Position numbers and translations under genes: made by a program
Shown: piece after piece, positions 34,690-42,053 of the stretch
Numbering within the stretch: position 1 is the stretch's first letter
Layout of the letters: every line of letters starts with the position of its first letter
The notes under the pieces: generated by a model
What the model saw: only the letters and a program-made list of their open reading frames with translations
The model's database searches: none
Told to the model about the DNA's origin: nothing
NCBI GenBank assembly: GCA_965546615.1
Contig: CBEUVQ010000001.1
Location: 56,453 to 120,452, forward strand
Direction of reading: 5' to 3'
Origin: CBEUVQ01 sp965546615
Lineage (GTDB): Bacteria; Bacillota; Desulfotomaculia; Desulfotomaculales; Desulfohalotomaculaceae
DNA length: 64,000 nucleotides

Positions 34690-35003
34690 ACCAAAACCCC
34701 CAAGCCAATGCAAACAGCTAATAAAGTCACCAGGCACATACTCTGCAGCTTTGTTTGCTTCTCCAAAGAAGCAATTTTATCCGCAGATTCGTGCTTGTAT
34801 CGTTCAAATTCTTCTTTTAATAACCGCACTTCGTCAATATAAGAAACAGCTTCTTGGCGGTAGTCATGTACAAGCTTTTTTTGAGACTCAATGTCACGAT
34901 GCATACCAAGCAGGACTTCCCCATAAACCTCACTGTACTGGCCAATCTTTTCTTCTAAACCTTTGCCGGTCATCTTGTCGGTCATCTTCTTTAAAATATC
35001 CAT
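34674..35003 (-). CDS. tail-anchored coiled-coil membrane protein
   Basis: Protein of 109 aa: a charged helical N-terminal part, a coiled coil from about residue 35 to 85 (IESQKKLVHDYRQEAVSYID; RLLKEEFERYKHESADKIAS) and a single C-terminal membrane helix at about 88-107 (MCLVTLLAVCIGLGVLVW). No signal peptide, so it should be anchored by its tail with the coiled coil in the cytoplasm. AAGGAG precedes the ATG. It overlaps the PD-(D/E)xK-like gene by 16 nt, so the two probably work together. The family was not recognised. Confidence 0.65.
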   Translation of the reverse strand: MDILKKMTDKMTGKGLEEKIGQYSEVYGEVLLGMHRDIESQKKLVHDYRQEAVSYIDEVRLLKEEFERYKHESADKIASLEKQTKLQSMCLVTLLAVCIGLGVLVWTVR

Positions 35004-35150
35004 TATTAGTACTCCTTTTTAGTTATTTATATATTTTTGTAATAATGCAGGATCAGGTAAAACCAATATCAAAATATACTGATTATTTAAAATAATACAA
35101 TATTCTCCAAAATCATCTACTTTTCCTTCAATTAATTTGGTAAAAAGTGT

Positions 35151-35172
35151 GTGGTGCCAGGCACCTTTTGGG
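35151..35172 (+). repeat. GTGCCAGGCAC-type palindromic repeat, copy 4
   Basis: Reads GTGGTGCCAGGCACCTTTTG plus GG, arms GGTGCC / GGCACC. It is in the same orientation as copies 1-3 and marks the upstream side of the coiled-coil/nuclease-like gene pair. The rest of the 317-nt gap 35004-35321 holds a terminator-like hairpin and no convincing gene. Confidence 0.78.
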
Positions 35173-35186
35173 AATTACTGTAAAAC

Positions 35187-35218
35187 GAAAAGACCGCCAT
35201 CAATTGGCAGCCTTTTTT
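35187..35218. terminator. hairpin with flanking A and T runs
   Basis: Arms GACCGCCA and TGGCAGCC (one mismatch) around TCAAT, with AAAA on the left and TTTTTT on the right, so it could terminate transcription in either direction. It is about 100 nt downstream of the 60-aa zinc-ribbon gene. Confidence 0.6.
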
Positions 35219-35321
35219 GTTTCTCTGCTTTTGCTTTAATAATTCACATATCGCGCTCGGCCAGTTTCCCATCTCCTTCATTTTGGCTAACTTTTATGAA
35301 GGACATTTCAGTTATTATTGC

Positions 35322-35504
35322 TTATTCTTGCCGCTCTTTTGGAGGAGTCCATCTTTCTCTAAGAGTTTTCCCAGTTTTTGCGTCAACGTCTTTATCATAA
35401 ATAGCGCCGCATTCGCAAACTCCATAATAGTTAATTTTATTTCCTATGTTATCACCGGAAAGTCCTACTCCTTTTCCACAAAAAGGACATATTTCGTAAT
35501 CCAT
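35322..35504 (-). CDS. small zinc-ribbon protein
   Basis: Protein of 60 aa with CPFCGKG (Cys 6 and 9) and CECGAIYD (Cys 30 and 32), a two-knuckle zinc ribbon, and a basic C-terminus (LRERWTPPKERQ). The strong TAGGAGGT ribosome site 6 nt before the ATG argues that it is real. Function is unknown. It is the gene immediately downstream of hag, beyond the hag terminator. Confidence 0.65.
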   Translation of the reverse strand: MDYEICPFCGKGVGLSGDNIGNKINYYGVCECGAIYDKDVDAKTGKTLRERWTPPKERQE

Positions 35505-35593
35505 TGCTTAACCTCCTAAAAACATTCTTAGTCATTATTACTATCACGAAAAAGTAAAGAAACCCCAAAGTTTACCTGAGACCCCTTAAGAAA

Positions 35594-35622
35594 AAGGAGC
35601 CAGCCTTTGTGACTGACTCCTT
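35594..35622 (-). terminator. rho-independent terminator of hag
   Basis: Arms AAGGAGCCAG and CTGACTCCTT (one G-T pair) around a 9-nt loop, followed on the minus strand by TTTTTCTT. It begins 24 nt after the flagellin stop. Confidence 0.85.
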
Positions 35623-35645
35623 GATGACAACATTTACTATATTTA

Positions 35646-37040
35646 CTACCGCAGCAACTGCAGTACGCCCTGGGGCAGCTGGTTGGCCTGCGCCAGCATA
35701 GCCTGAGCGGCTTGGGAGAGGATGTTGGTCTTAGTGAATTCCATCATTTCCTCAGCCATATCTACGTCGCGGATGCGGGATTCGGCAGCGGTTAAGTTTT
35801 CAGCTGATGTGCCGAGGTTATTGATGGTGTGCTCTAAACGGTTCTGGAATGCACCCAGCTTGGAACGCTCAGTAGATACTTCTTCAATTGCATCGTTTAT
35901 TTTGGTAATGGCAGCTTCAGCACCTTCCTGCGTTGTTACATCAATTGCGTTAATACCCAGGCTTGTGGTATCCATTTTATTTATGTCAATATTCATAGTT
36001 TGATTCTCATTGGCACCAATATGCATAGTTAAGGCATTGTTTGTAACCTCAATATCTGCAGTATCATTAGCTGTATCTAAAGCTGTATCAACAGTCATAG
36101 TAAATTCGAAGCCACCTGCTTCAAAACGACTATCAGTAATTTTTAAGTTTGCCGCACTGCTGTATACCGTCGCACCGGCTGAGTTTTCAATATTAAAATC
36201 ATCAGCATTTGCATAAGTAGCATTCAAGTTAAAGGTCATCTCACCGGCTTGAACTGTAGCACTAGATGCAATAGTAAATTTTTCACCGTTTGAACCGCTC
36301 AAAACAGCATCGGAAGCCAAATCTTGACCAGTTGCAGATGCTACTTCAACACCATCACTGTTGTACAGATAAAAATCATAGTTGCCACTTGTACCCTCAA
36401 CTACCAGTTTATAATCTCCAAGTTCCAAACCAGCAATATTACCAGAAGTCATGGTAAAATCAGTAGTTTGCAGTTTTGTTGTGTTAGTTTTAATGTCTGC
36501 ACCAATAGTAGCAGCGCCATTCTGAGTAACGGTATATGTGTCTGTAGCCATATCGGAATCAGATACTTTTACCGGCTGCAAATCTAAAGTTGCACCAGTT
36601 ACAATGTTGGCGTTAACACCAATACTGCCATTTAACAATTTTTTAGTGTTGAATTCAGTATCGCTAGAAATACGATCAATCTCATCTATAAGCTGTGAAA
36701 TTTCTTTTTGAATTTCAATACGATCAGCATCGGTAGCAGTATCATTGGAAGATTGAACAGCCAATTCACGCATACGCTGGAGGATACTGTGGGTTTCATT
36801 CAAAGCACCTTCAGCGGTTTGAATTAAGGAAATACCATCCTGAGCGTTGCGAGAAGCCTGTTCCAAGCCGCGGATTTGGCCGCGCATTTTCTCACTGATA
36901 GCGAGACCTGCTGCGTCGTCGCCGGCACGGTTGATGCGCAGACCGGAAGAAAGTTTCTCTAAAGCCTTTTGGGTACTGGTGTTGTTGGTGCTCAGCTGAC
37001 GATAGGTGTTCAGTGCGGCAATGTTGTGATTAATAATCAT
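35646..37040 (-). CDS. hag: flagellin (filament protein)
   Basis: Flagellin of 464 aa from the ATG at 37040 with AAGGAGG upstream; an in-frame start 11 codons earlier has no ribosome site. The conserved D0/D1 N-terminal part is complete (MIINHNIAALNTYRQLSTNN; KLSSGLRINRAGDDAAGLAI; AEGALNETHSILQRMRELAV), the variable middle (about residues 165-380) is Thr/Ala/Asn-rich and specific to this protein, and the C-terminal D1/D0 part ends ILSQAAQAMLAQANQLPQGV plus LQLLR. It has its own sigma-D promoter, a leader with CsrA-type sites and a terminator. It is the only flagellin seen in the window. Confidence 0.97.
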   Translation of the reverse strand: MIINHNIAALNTYRQLSTNNTSTQKALEKLSSGLRINRAGDDAAGLAISEKMRGQIRGLEQASRNAQDGISLIQTAEGALNETHSILQRMRELAVQSSNDTATDADRIEIQKEISQLIDEIDRISSDTEFNTKKLLNGSIGVNANIVTGATLDLQPVKVSDSDMATDTYTVTQNGAATIGADIKTNTTKLQTTDFTMTSGNIAGLELGDYKLVVEGTSGNYDFYLYNSDGVEVASATGQDLASDAVLSGSNGEKFTIASSATVQAGEMTFNLNATYANADDFNIENSAGATVYSSAANLKITDSRFEAGGFEFTMTVDTALDTANDTADIEVTNNALTMHIGANENQTMNIDINKMDTTSLGINAIDVTTQEGAEAAITKINDAIEEVSTERSKLGAFQNRLEHTINNLGTSAENLTAAESRIRDVDMAEEMMEFTKTNILSQAAQAMLAQANQLPQGVLQLLR

Positions 37041-37046
37041 ACTAAA

Positions 37047-37116
37047 TTCCTCCTTGAAAAAATAATTTTGCATCCCTGCATGTATATTTGAGCCTGCCCG
37101 GTCGGCCGCCCCGGGC
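37047..37116 (-). promoter_or_regulatory. hag leader with CsrA-type binding sites
   Basis: The leader of about 87 nt has a GC-rich hairpin (GCCCGG / CCGGGC, 37096-37116), then a TGCAGGGATGCA element (37080-37069) that displays GGGA between short complementary arms, then the ribosome site AAGGAGGAA (37055-37047). In B. subtilis CsrA binds one GGA site upstream and one at the ribosome site of hag. Both are present here, and fliW-csrA lies just upstream. Binding is inferred. Confidence 0.65.
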
Positions 37117-37133
37117 CTGTCTCTCTAGTTAGT

Positions 37134-37160
37134 TAATCGGCATATTTTATTTTAACTTTA
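37134..37160 (-). promoter_or_regulatory. sigma-D promoter of hag
   Basis: Minus strand: TAAA (37160-37157), exactly 15 nt, then GCCGATTA (37141-37134). This is a near-perfect sigma-28 promoter. It lies between the csrA stop and hag, so flagellin has a strong dedicated promoter. Confidence 0.9.
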
Positions 37161-37168
37161 GGACAAAT

Positions 37169-37396
37169 TTACTGTTTTTTGTGATTTTGCTGCAGCAATT
37201 TTATCAGCTGCCGCTTGGCTAAAGCGTTTTTGTTTTCATTTTGGACGGCTTGGTAGATTTCGGCGCGAAAAATATCTACATCCTGGGGTGCCTCGATGCC
37301 GATTTTCACCTGGTCGTTTTGAATGTCGGCAATGATTATTTTAATGTTACCGCCGATGTTGACAGCCTGCCCTTTTTTTCTGGACAGCACAAGCAT
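37169..37396 (-). CDS. csrA: carbon storage regulator / translational repressor CsrA
   Basis: RNA-binding protein of 75 aa beginning MLVLSRKKGQAVNIGGNIKI and continuing with VKIGIEAPQDVDIFRAEIYQ, the CsrA fold with the GxxxxI and APxxVxIxRxEI regions. It represses hag translation until FliW binds it. It follows fliW with a 2-nt gap and precedes hag. Confidence 0.97.
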   Translation of the reverse strand: MLVLSRKKGQAVNIGGNIKIIIADIQNDQVKIGIEAPQDVDIFRAEIYQAVQNENKNALAKRQLIKLLQQNHKKQ

Positions 37397-37398
37397 GG

Positions 37399-37821
37399 TT
37401 AGCCCTCCCCCTGCCCGGTGCCGTTCTGCGGCAGCGGGTGTTTAATTCGGTAGCGCTTGTCGTTCAGCACAATCTGCCGGGCAGCATTGGTTTTAACGTT
37501 GACCACCACCGGCGCCAGCAGGTTGACGGTGGCGTTTTTCAGCCCGCCGGCGGCGTTGACAATGCAGAACACCGCCACGTCATTTAAATCGCTGATGTTT
37601 AGGTTAGTTTTATGTTCTTCCGGCAGATTAAATTCGTAATCGGGGTAAACGGCAAAGGGGTTAATTAAAATAAAGCCGACATTTTCGTCCGCCGCTGACA
37701 GCAGCAGGTAAAAGGGAGAATTTTGTTCCACCGCCGTTAGGCGGAATTGTTTGTGTTCTTCCAAGCCGGGCAGGCCGTTTTTAAAGGTAATTATGGGTTG
37801 ATTTGCTGGCAAATCGGGCAC
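37399..37821 (-). CDS. fliW: flagellar assembly factor FliW (CsrA antagonist)
   Basis: Protein of 140 aa with the FliW pattern: ITFKNGLPGLEEHKQFRLTA, FYLLLSAADENVGFILINPF and LNISDLNDVAVFCIVNAAGG. FliW binds either flagellin or CsrA, coupling filament export to flagellin synthesis. The start is GTG. Upstream lies 920 nt of repeats rather than a normal leader, so its transcription may come from flgL or from within the repeat array. Confidence 0.95.
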   Translation of the reverse strand: MPDLPANQPIITFKNGLPGLEEHKQFRLTAVEQNSPFYLLLSAADENVGFILINPFAVYPDYEFNLPEEHKTNLNISDLNDVAVFCIVNAAGGLKNATVNLLAPVVVNVKTNAARQIVLNDKRYRIKHPLPQNGTGQGEG

Positions 37822-38744
37822 CTCATTTCGGTTGTTGTTTTATTCATGCGGTACGACGGGGAGTTGTTCCGTACCGTTGTTTGTCGGGTTACATTTTTAC
37901 AGCGGCAGGATTTTTTATACCCGACCGGCTGCGTTTGGCGGAACGACGAGGGCGTCGTTCCCTACCGTTGTTTGTCAGTCTGCGTTTTTTCAGCAGCAGG
38001 TTTCCATACCCCATCGGCTGCGTTTGGCGGAACGGTCAAGACCGTTCCCTACGGTTTGGTGGTATGTGTATGGTTTTTGTGGGTTCAATGCCCACCCGTT
38101 CACATAAATGCAGTGTTTCTTCAGCGGGCCGGCGCGGAGACCGGCCCCTACGGTTGTTTGTCAGGCCTGCGTTTTTGCAGCAGTAGGTTTCCGTGCCCCA
38201 TCGGCTGCGTTTAACGGAACGACGGGGGCGTCGTTCCCTACAGTTGTTTGTCGGGTTACGTTTTTGCAGCAGCAGGTTTCCGTGCCCCATCGGCTGCGTT
38301 TGGCGGAACGGCCAAGGCCGTTCCCTACAACGTTGGTTGAACGTGCACACAGCCAAGGCATTTACCGGAACAAATGATTGGCCGGCGCATTCTAAGAGCG
38401 ATGCCGCCGGAGGTTCAGTGCCGAGGACTGTTTGAGCATAAGCGAGTTCCGCAGGCACCCGAAGGCGGCAGAGCTCGTTCATTTATATGTGCCGGCCTGT
38501 TTGTGCAGCGTAAATGCCTTGGCGGCCGTGAAAACCGGGCCCTGCATCACCAATGGTGATTTGCTGCATTTTTCATGCGGAACGACGAGGGCGTCGTTCC
38601 CTACAGTTTTTCGGATTACGTTTTTGCAGCAGCAGGTTTCCATGCCCCATCGGCTGCGTTTGGCGGAACGGCCAAGGCCGTTCCCTACGATTTGTCGGAT
38701 TGCGTTTTTGCACATATTAAAATTATAACCGCAATTGCTTGCGG
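37822..38744. repeat. tandem array of GTAG-headed palindromic (REP-like) repeats
   Basis: Eight palindromes, all ending CCCTAC or a close variant on the plus strand: 37850-37874 (degenerate), 37940-37965, 38029-38052, 38126-38151 (variant arms GGGCCGG), 38216-38241, 38305-38328, 38579-38604 and 38665-38688. On the minus strand each is GTAG, then arms such as GGAACGACG / CGTCGTTCC or GGAACGG / CCGTTCC. Centres are 86-97 nt apart, separated by a conserved spacer (best copies start at 37990, 38176, 38266, 38626) containing GCAGCAGCAGGTTTCC and CATCGGCTGCGTTTGGC. Several open frames cross the array but are repeat translations, not genes. An inverted-repeat element splits copies six and seven. Confidence 0.85.
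38351..38524. repeat. long imperfect inverted repeat inserted in the REP-like array
   Basis: The ends GCCAAGGCATTTAC (38352-38365) and GTAAATGCCTTGGC (38510-38523) are exact inverted copies. Further in, GGCCGGCGCAT pairs with ATGTGCCGGCC, and TGCCGCC (38402) with GGCGGCA (38464). The whole segment can fold as one long hairpin. No protein is encoded. It could be a miniature inverted-repeat element or a structured RNA. Confidence 0.6.
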
Positions 38745-39107
38745 TTAGGCGTAGTCGTCCAGTCTTTTTCCTTTGGGTGATTCACGTTCCTGAGAAAATT
38801 TGATTACCTGGTGCGGCTGCAGTTCTTGGGTTTCGCCGGTCTGTTTGTTGTATACTTTTACCCGTGGTTTACCCTTTTTATCCCGTACCATTTTAAACAA
38901 AAAGGGGTAGTTGAACATTTGCGCCGCTTTGTTTAACCTGTCCAGCGCTTTAAATAAATCTGCTTCACTCACCGGTTTTTGAGACAGATTTTGATCATAA
39001 AAGCGCTGTTCTTCCAAGCCGCCCTTTAGTCTGGCCGGTTCCAGCTGTTTAATAATCAAATTGTCGTGATGCAGAAGAGACTGCAGCCCTCCGGCACCTA
39101 TTTTCAT
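38745..39107 (-). CDS. FlaG-like flagellar region protein
   Basis: Protein of 120 aa. The C-terminal half (FLFKMVRDKKGKPRVKVYNK followed by QTGETQELQPHQVIKF) follows the FlaG domain pattern seen in the bona fide flaG at 29474-29833, while the N-terminal half is unrelated. Soluble, basic tail. It lies between flgL and fliW in the same direction, 25 nt after flgL. Function unknown; the FlaG relationship is by pattern only. Confidence 0.6.
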   Translation of the reverse strand: MKIGAGGLQSLLHHDNLIIKQLEPARLKGGLEEQRFYDQNLSQKPVSEADLFKALDRLNKAAQMFNYPFLFKMVRDKKGKPRVKVYNKQTGETQELQPHQVIKFSQERESPKGKRLDDYA

Positions 39108-39132
39108 AAGTGCGTCACCCCGGTTCGTTAAT

Positions 39133-40425
39133 CTACTTTAAGAAGTTCAACAAACTGGTCTGCATAATATTTGAGCCCACCGCCAATGAAGCATTGTAGG
39201 TCAGTATCTGCTGGCTGTATTCAATAGACAGCTCAGCCATATCCGCTCCTTCAACATCTTTTAAATTTCCGGTGAGAATCACTTTTTGATCCAGTATTTG
39301 GTCCTGCAGTGACTTAAAGTGACGGTAGCGGGCACCTGCCGCCACCCGCATCTGCAGTGTGTGGTCATGCTGCGCGTTCAGCTGCTCAATACTGTCCTGC
39401 AGCAGATCTGTCTTTGTCGGGTCTGACAGGCGCTCTTTCAATTCAAAAAGCACGTCAAAAATTCCTCTTTCGTCAGCGGCAGGCGGATTGTTGGGGTCGT
39501 AGACGACATATTGGTCATTATCATCATCCCAGCGGGCGGTGCCGTAAAGGCCGGCGCTGTCGTCAATGCGAAAGGTATATTCCGCCCCGTTGTTGGAACC
39601 TTCAAAGTCAATTTTTAAGCCGTCCAGTTTCCCGCCAAATACCGAACCGCCCAATTCAATATCTTCCGTTCCGGTAAAGGCAACGGTTGCTGTACCTAAG
39701 CCCAAGTTGTTGCCGTCGGCATCAACAAGGTTAGAGGCATCGATCTCTACCTGATTGCTTGGTGCTTTAGACACCTTAATCATTAACTCGCCGTAGATTT
39801 GGCGGTCTGTCTGGCGGGAAATAATTTTCGGTTCGTCGTTTGATGTTTTTGCTTCCGGGTTGTTAAACTTAATTTGAAAGCCGGTGGTAACACCGAGTGT
39901 ATCGATGCGGTAGGTTGAGCCGGCTACTACCTCGCGGTAAACCCCTTGGGTGTTGCCGCTGTAGATTATCTTACCGTCGGCGGTTCTGGTAAAGGGCGGG
40001 TCGTCATTCTGCGTACCGGCATAAATGTACTTAGCGCCTACAGTGGAGTTGCCCAAGTCCACCACCTGGTCGATCAGCTTATCCACCTGTGCGGCCACTG
40101 CTGCTCTGTCCTCTTCATTATATGTGCCGTTAGCCGCTTGAACGGTATATTCAATCGTCTGCTGCAGCAGGCTGCCGAGAGTACCCATCGAAGTATCTGC
40201 CATCTCCAAATACGAAACGCCGTCGCTTAAATTTTTGTCGTACTGTTCGTTATAAGAAAGCACCGACTTAATTGCCATGTACTGCCCCAACACATTGGGG
40301 TTGTCGCTGAGGCGCAGCAGAGAGCGGGATGTGGCCATTTGTTCCTGGCTGCGGGCCAGTTTGCTTAAGTTACTTTGAATGCTGTTCAGCATTTGATTGG
40401 ACATGTATCTGTTGGTAATGCGCAT
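39133..40425 (-). CDS. flgL: hook-filament junction protein FlgL (HAP3)
   Basis: Flagellin-related protein of 430 aa: N-terminal MRITNRYMSNQMLNSIQSNL and SRSLLRLSDNPNVLGQYMAI, and C-terminal AELSIEYSQQILTYNASLAV then GSNIMQTSLLNFL, both diagnostic of FlgL. The variable middle has Asp/Gly-rich beta segments. It follows flgK and has a GGGGG ribosome site. Confidence 0.95.
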   Translation of the reverse strand: MRITNRYMSNQMLNSIQSNLSKLARSQEQMATSRSLLRLSDNPNVLGQYMAIKSVLSYNEQYDKNLSDGVSYLEMADTSMGTLGSLLQQTIEYTVQAANGTYNEEDRAAVAAQVDKLIDQVVDLGNSTVGAKYIYAGTQNDDPPFTRTADGKIIYSGNTQGVYREVVAGSTYRIDTLGVTTGFQIKFNNPEAKTSNDEPKIISRQTDRQIYGELMIKVSKAPSNQVEIDASNLVDADGNNLGLGTATVAFTGTEDIELGGSVFGGKLDGLKIDFEGSNNGAEYTFRIDDSAGLYGTARWDDDNDQYVVYDPNNPPAADERGIFDVLFELKERLSDPTKTDLLQDSIEQLNAQHDHTLQMRVAAGARYRHFKSLQDQILDQKVILTGNLKDVEGADMAELSIEYSQQILTYNASLAVGSNIMQTSLLNFLK

Positions 40426-40442
40426 TGCTTTTTCCCCCTATT

Positions 40443-41855
40443 TTAGAACAGGCGATTGATAATGACATCCAGCATGCCGTCAATGGTGTTCACCATGCGG
40501 GCGGAAGCCTGAAATCCGTACTGAAATTGAATCATTCTGGTTAATTCTTCGTCAACGGACACACCGGACACCGAATCGCGCAGTGCCGTTATTTGTTTGT
40601 GAATGGCCGCTTGATTGGCAGCCATGCCGTCGGCACTTTGGGCATTGTTGCCTGCTTTGGTAATTAAAAGCGTATAATGCTCTTCAAAGGATGCCCCGGC
40701 AATGACATCTTTGGTTCGCAGCTGCAGCACATCACCGGCAAATCTGCCGTCCAGCGCAGCGGGTGCGGCAGTCAAGTTTGTGTCTACCTTAAAGGTTTCC
40801 ATAAATTTCTCCGGAGAAGCGTTATCGCCGGTAAAGAAATAGGAACCTAAAGCATCGTGAATTTCATCTTTAAAAGTCAAAGCAAGTTCATAGAGCATAT
40901 CTTGATACTCATTTAAGTTCTGCCGGGCTTTTTCCAAGCCGATCAGTGAGCCGTCTTTTTCGCCGGAAGCGACGGCAGCGGTGAGGTCTTTGGTGTTGGC
41001 ACCGATTTGCAGCTCGATGTTACCGCTGCCGCTGTTAACCTGCAGCGCAACCGTTTCCAGCGTAGGCGGCGAAGTAACGGTATCGTCTTGAAACACAGTA
41101 AAACCAAAGAAATCCACTTTTATGCCGCCGGTAGGTTTGCCGTTAACCTGCTCGTGGGTAACGGCAACCGGCCCGTATTTGCTCAGCTCTTCCAGCAGCA
41201 TATCTCTTTTGTCCAGCAGGTCGTTGGGCTGCTGGTTGACGCTGTAAACATCTTTAATCGCATCGGTAACCTGCTGAATCTGCAGCAGTATATCGTTAAC
41301 CTGATTTACTTGGTCATACAGCTTTCCGGTGGCGTCGGCGGTATCGGCAATGCTTTCTTCGATGCTGTCCAGCTGTTGGTAGGCTGATGTAATCATGGTG
41401 GCCAGCTCTTCGCCGATGCTCACCACCGATGATTTGATGCCCAAATCATGCGGGGTGTTGTTCAGCTCCATCCATGCTTTAAAGAAGTCGACAATTCTTT
41501 GGCCGATACCGTCGGAAGCGGGTTCGGCAAATGTCGCCTCCGCCCGCTGCATAAGCTCCACCTGGTCTTCCCAATAGGCGGTGTCCGTTATCGCCCGGCG
41601 CACGTTGTTATCGAGATATTCGTCGCGCACCCGGCGGATGGAATCTACCTGGGCACCGGTACCCAGCTGCCCCGGGGTAACTGAGCTGTTAATGCTCGGC
41701 ACGGTATAGGGGTCGGAGGCGGTGATTACCGCTTCCTGCCGGGAATAGCCGGGAGTGCTGGCGTTGGCCAGATTGTGACCGGTGATATTTAAAGCGTTTT
41801 GGTGGACCTGCATACCGCGGCGGGCGGTTTCTAAACCGAAAAAGGTTCCGGGCAT
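40443..41855 (-). CDS. flgK: hook-filament junction protein FlgK (HAP1)
   Basis: Protein of 470 aa: FFGLETARRGMQVHQNALNI then TGHNLANASTPGYSRQEAVI at the N-terminus, and VSVDEELTRMIQFQYGFQAS then ARMVNTIDGMLDVIINRLF at the C-terminus. The DNRDMLLEELS-type motif appears as DLLDKRDMLLEELSKYG. Joins hook to filament with FlgL. The gap before it (to flgN) contains two REP-like copies. Confidence 0.96.
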   Translation of the reverse strand: MPGTFFGLETARRGMQVHQNALNITGHNLANASTPGYSRQEAVITASDPYTVPSINSSVTPGQLGTGAQVDSIRRVRDEYLDNNVRRAITDTAYWEDQVELMQRAEATFAEPASDGIGQRIVDFFKAWMELNNTPHDLGIKSSVVSIGEELATMITSAYQQLDSIEESIADTADATGKLYDQVNQVNDILLQIQQVTDAIKDVYSVNQQPNDLLDKRDMLLEELSKYGPVAVTHEQVNGKPTGGIKVDFFGFTVFQDDTVTSPPTLETVALQVNSGSGNIELQIGANTKDLTAAVASGEKDGSLIGLEKARQNLNEYQDMLYELALTFKDEIHDALGSYFFTGDNASPEKFMETFKVDTNLTAAPAALDGRFAGDVLQLRTKDVIAGASFEEHYTLLITKAGNNAQSADGMAANQAAIHKQITALRDSVSGVSVDEELTRMIQFQYGFQASARMVNTIDGMLDVIINRLF

Positions 41856-41892
41856 GATTTTTCACCGTCTTTCTTGTTGGGTTTCGTTTTGC

Positions 41893-42009
41893 GGAACGAC
41901 GAGGGCGTCGTTCCCTACATGGGCTATATGTATATGTGCGTTTTTTATTGGGCGGGTTTTTGTAAACCGCCGGGTTTGTTTTGGCGGAACGGTCAAGACC
42001 GTTCCCTAC
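41893..42009 (-). repeat. two GTAG-headed REP-like palindromes between flgN and flgK
   Basis: Copies at 41893-41918 (GGAACGACG-type arms) and 41986-42009 (GGAACGG / CCGTTCC arms), 93 nt apart, with the same orientation and spacing as the main array. Between and after them lie two GC-rich hairpins (GGCGG...CCGCC near 41950-41971 and GGCGGG...CCCGCC near 42029-42049). No gene is present in 41856-42053. Confidence 0.82.
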
Positions 42010-42053
42010 ATCACCATATGTACATTGGGGCGGGTTTTTGTGCCCGCCTGCGT

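Noticed and set aside
34724..34742. A CACCAGGCAC match resembling the island repeat inside the coiled-coil gene
   Set aside because: It lacks the paired arms and the TTTTGG tail, so it is a chance partial match within coding sequence.
35220..35310. Small minus-strand frame starting MKEMGNWPSAICELLKQKQ
   Set aside because: It looks protein-like, but there is no ribosome site at a proper distance and the frame runs through a terminator hairpin and a palindromic repeat. At most it is a fragment.
37850..38688. CRISPR-like regular spacing of the repeat array
   Set aside because: The intervals between palindromes are themselves conserved copies, not unique spacers, units are ~88 nt, and no cas gene is present. 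It is a REP-like array.
37803..38728. Many overlapping open frames on both strands in the repeat array
   Set aside because: They are translations of the same repeat unit in different frames, lack ribosome sites and resemble no family; they should not be annotated as genes.
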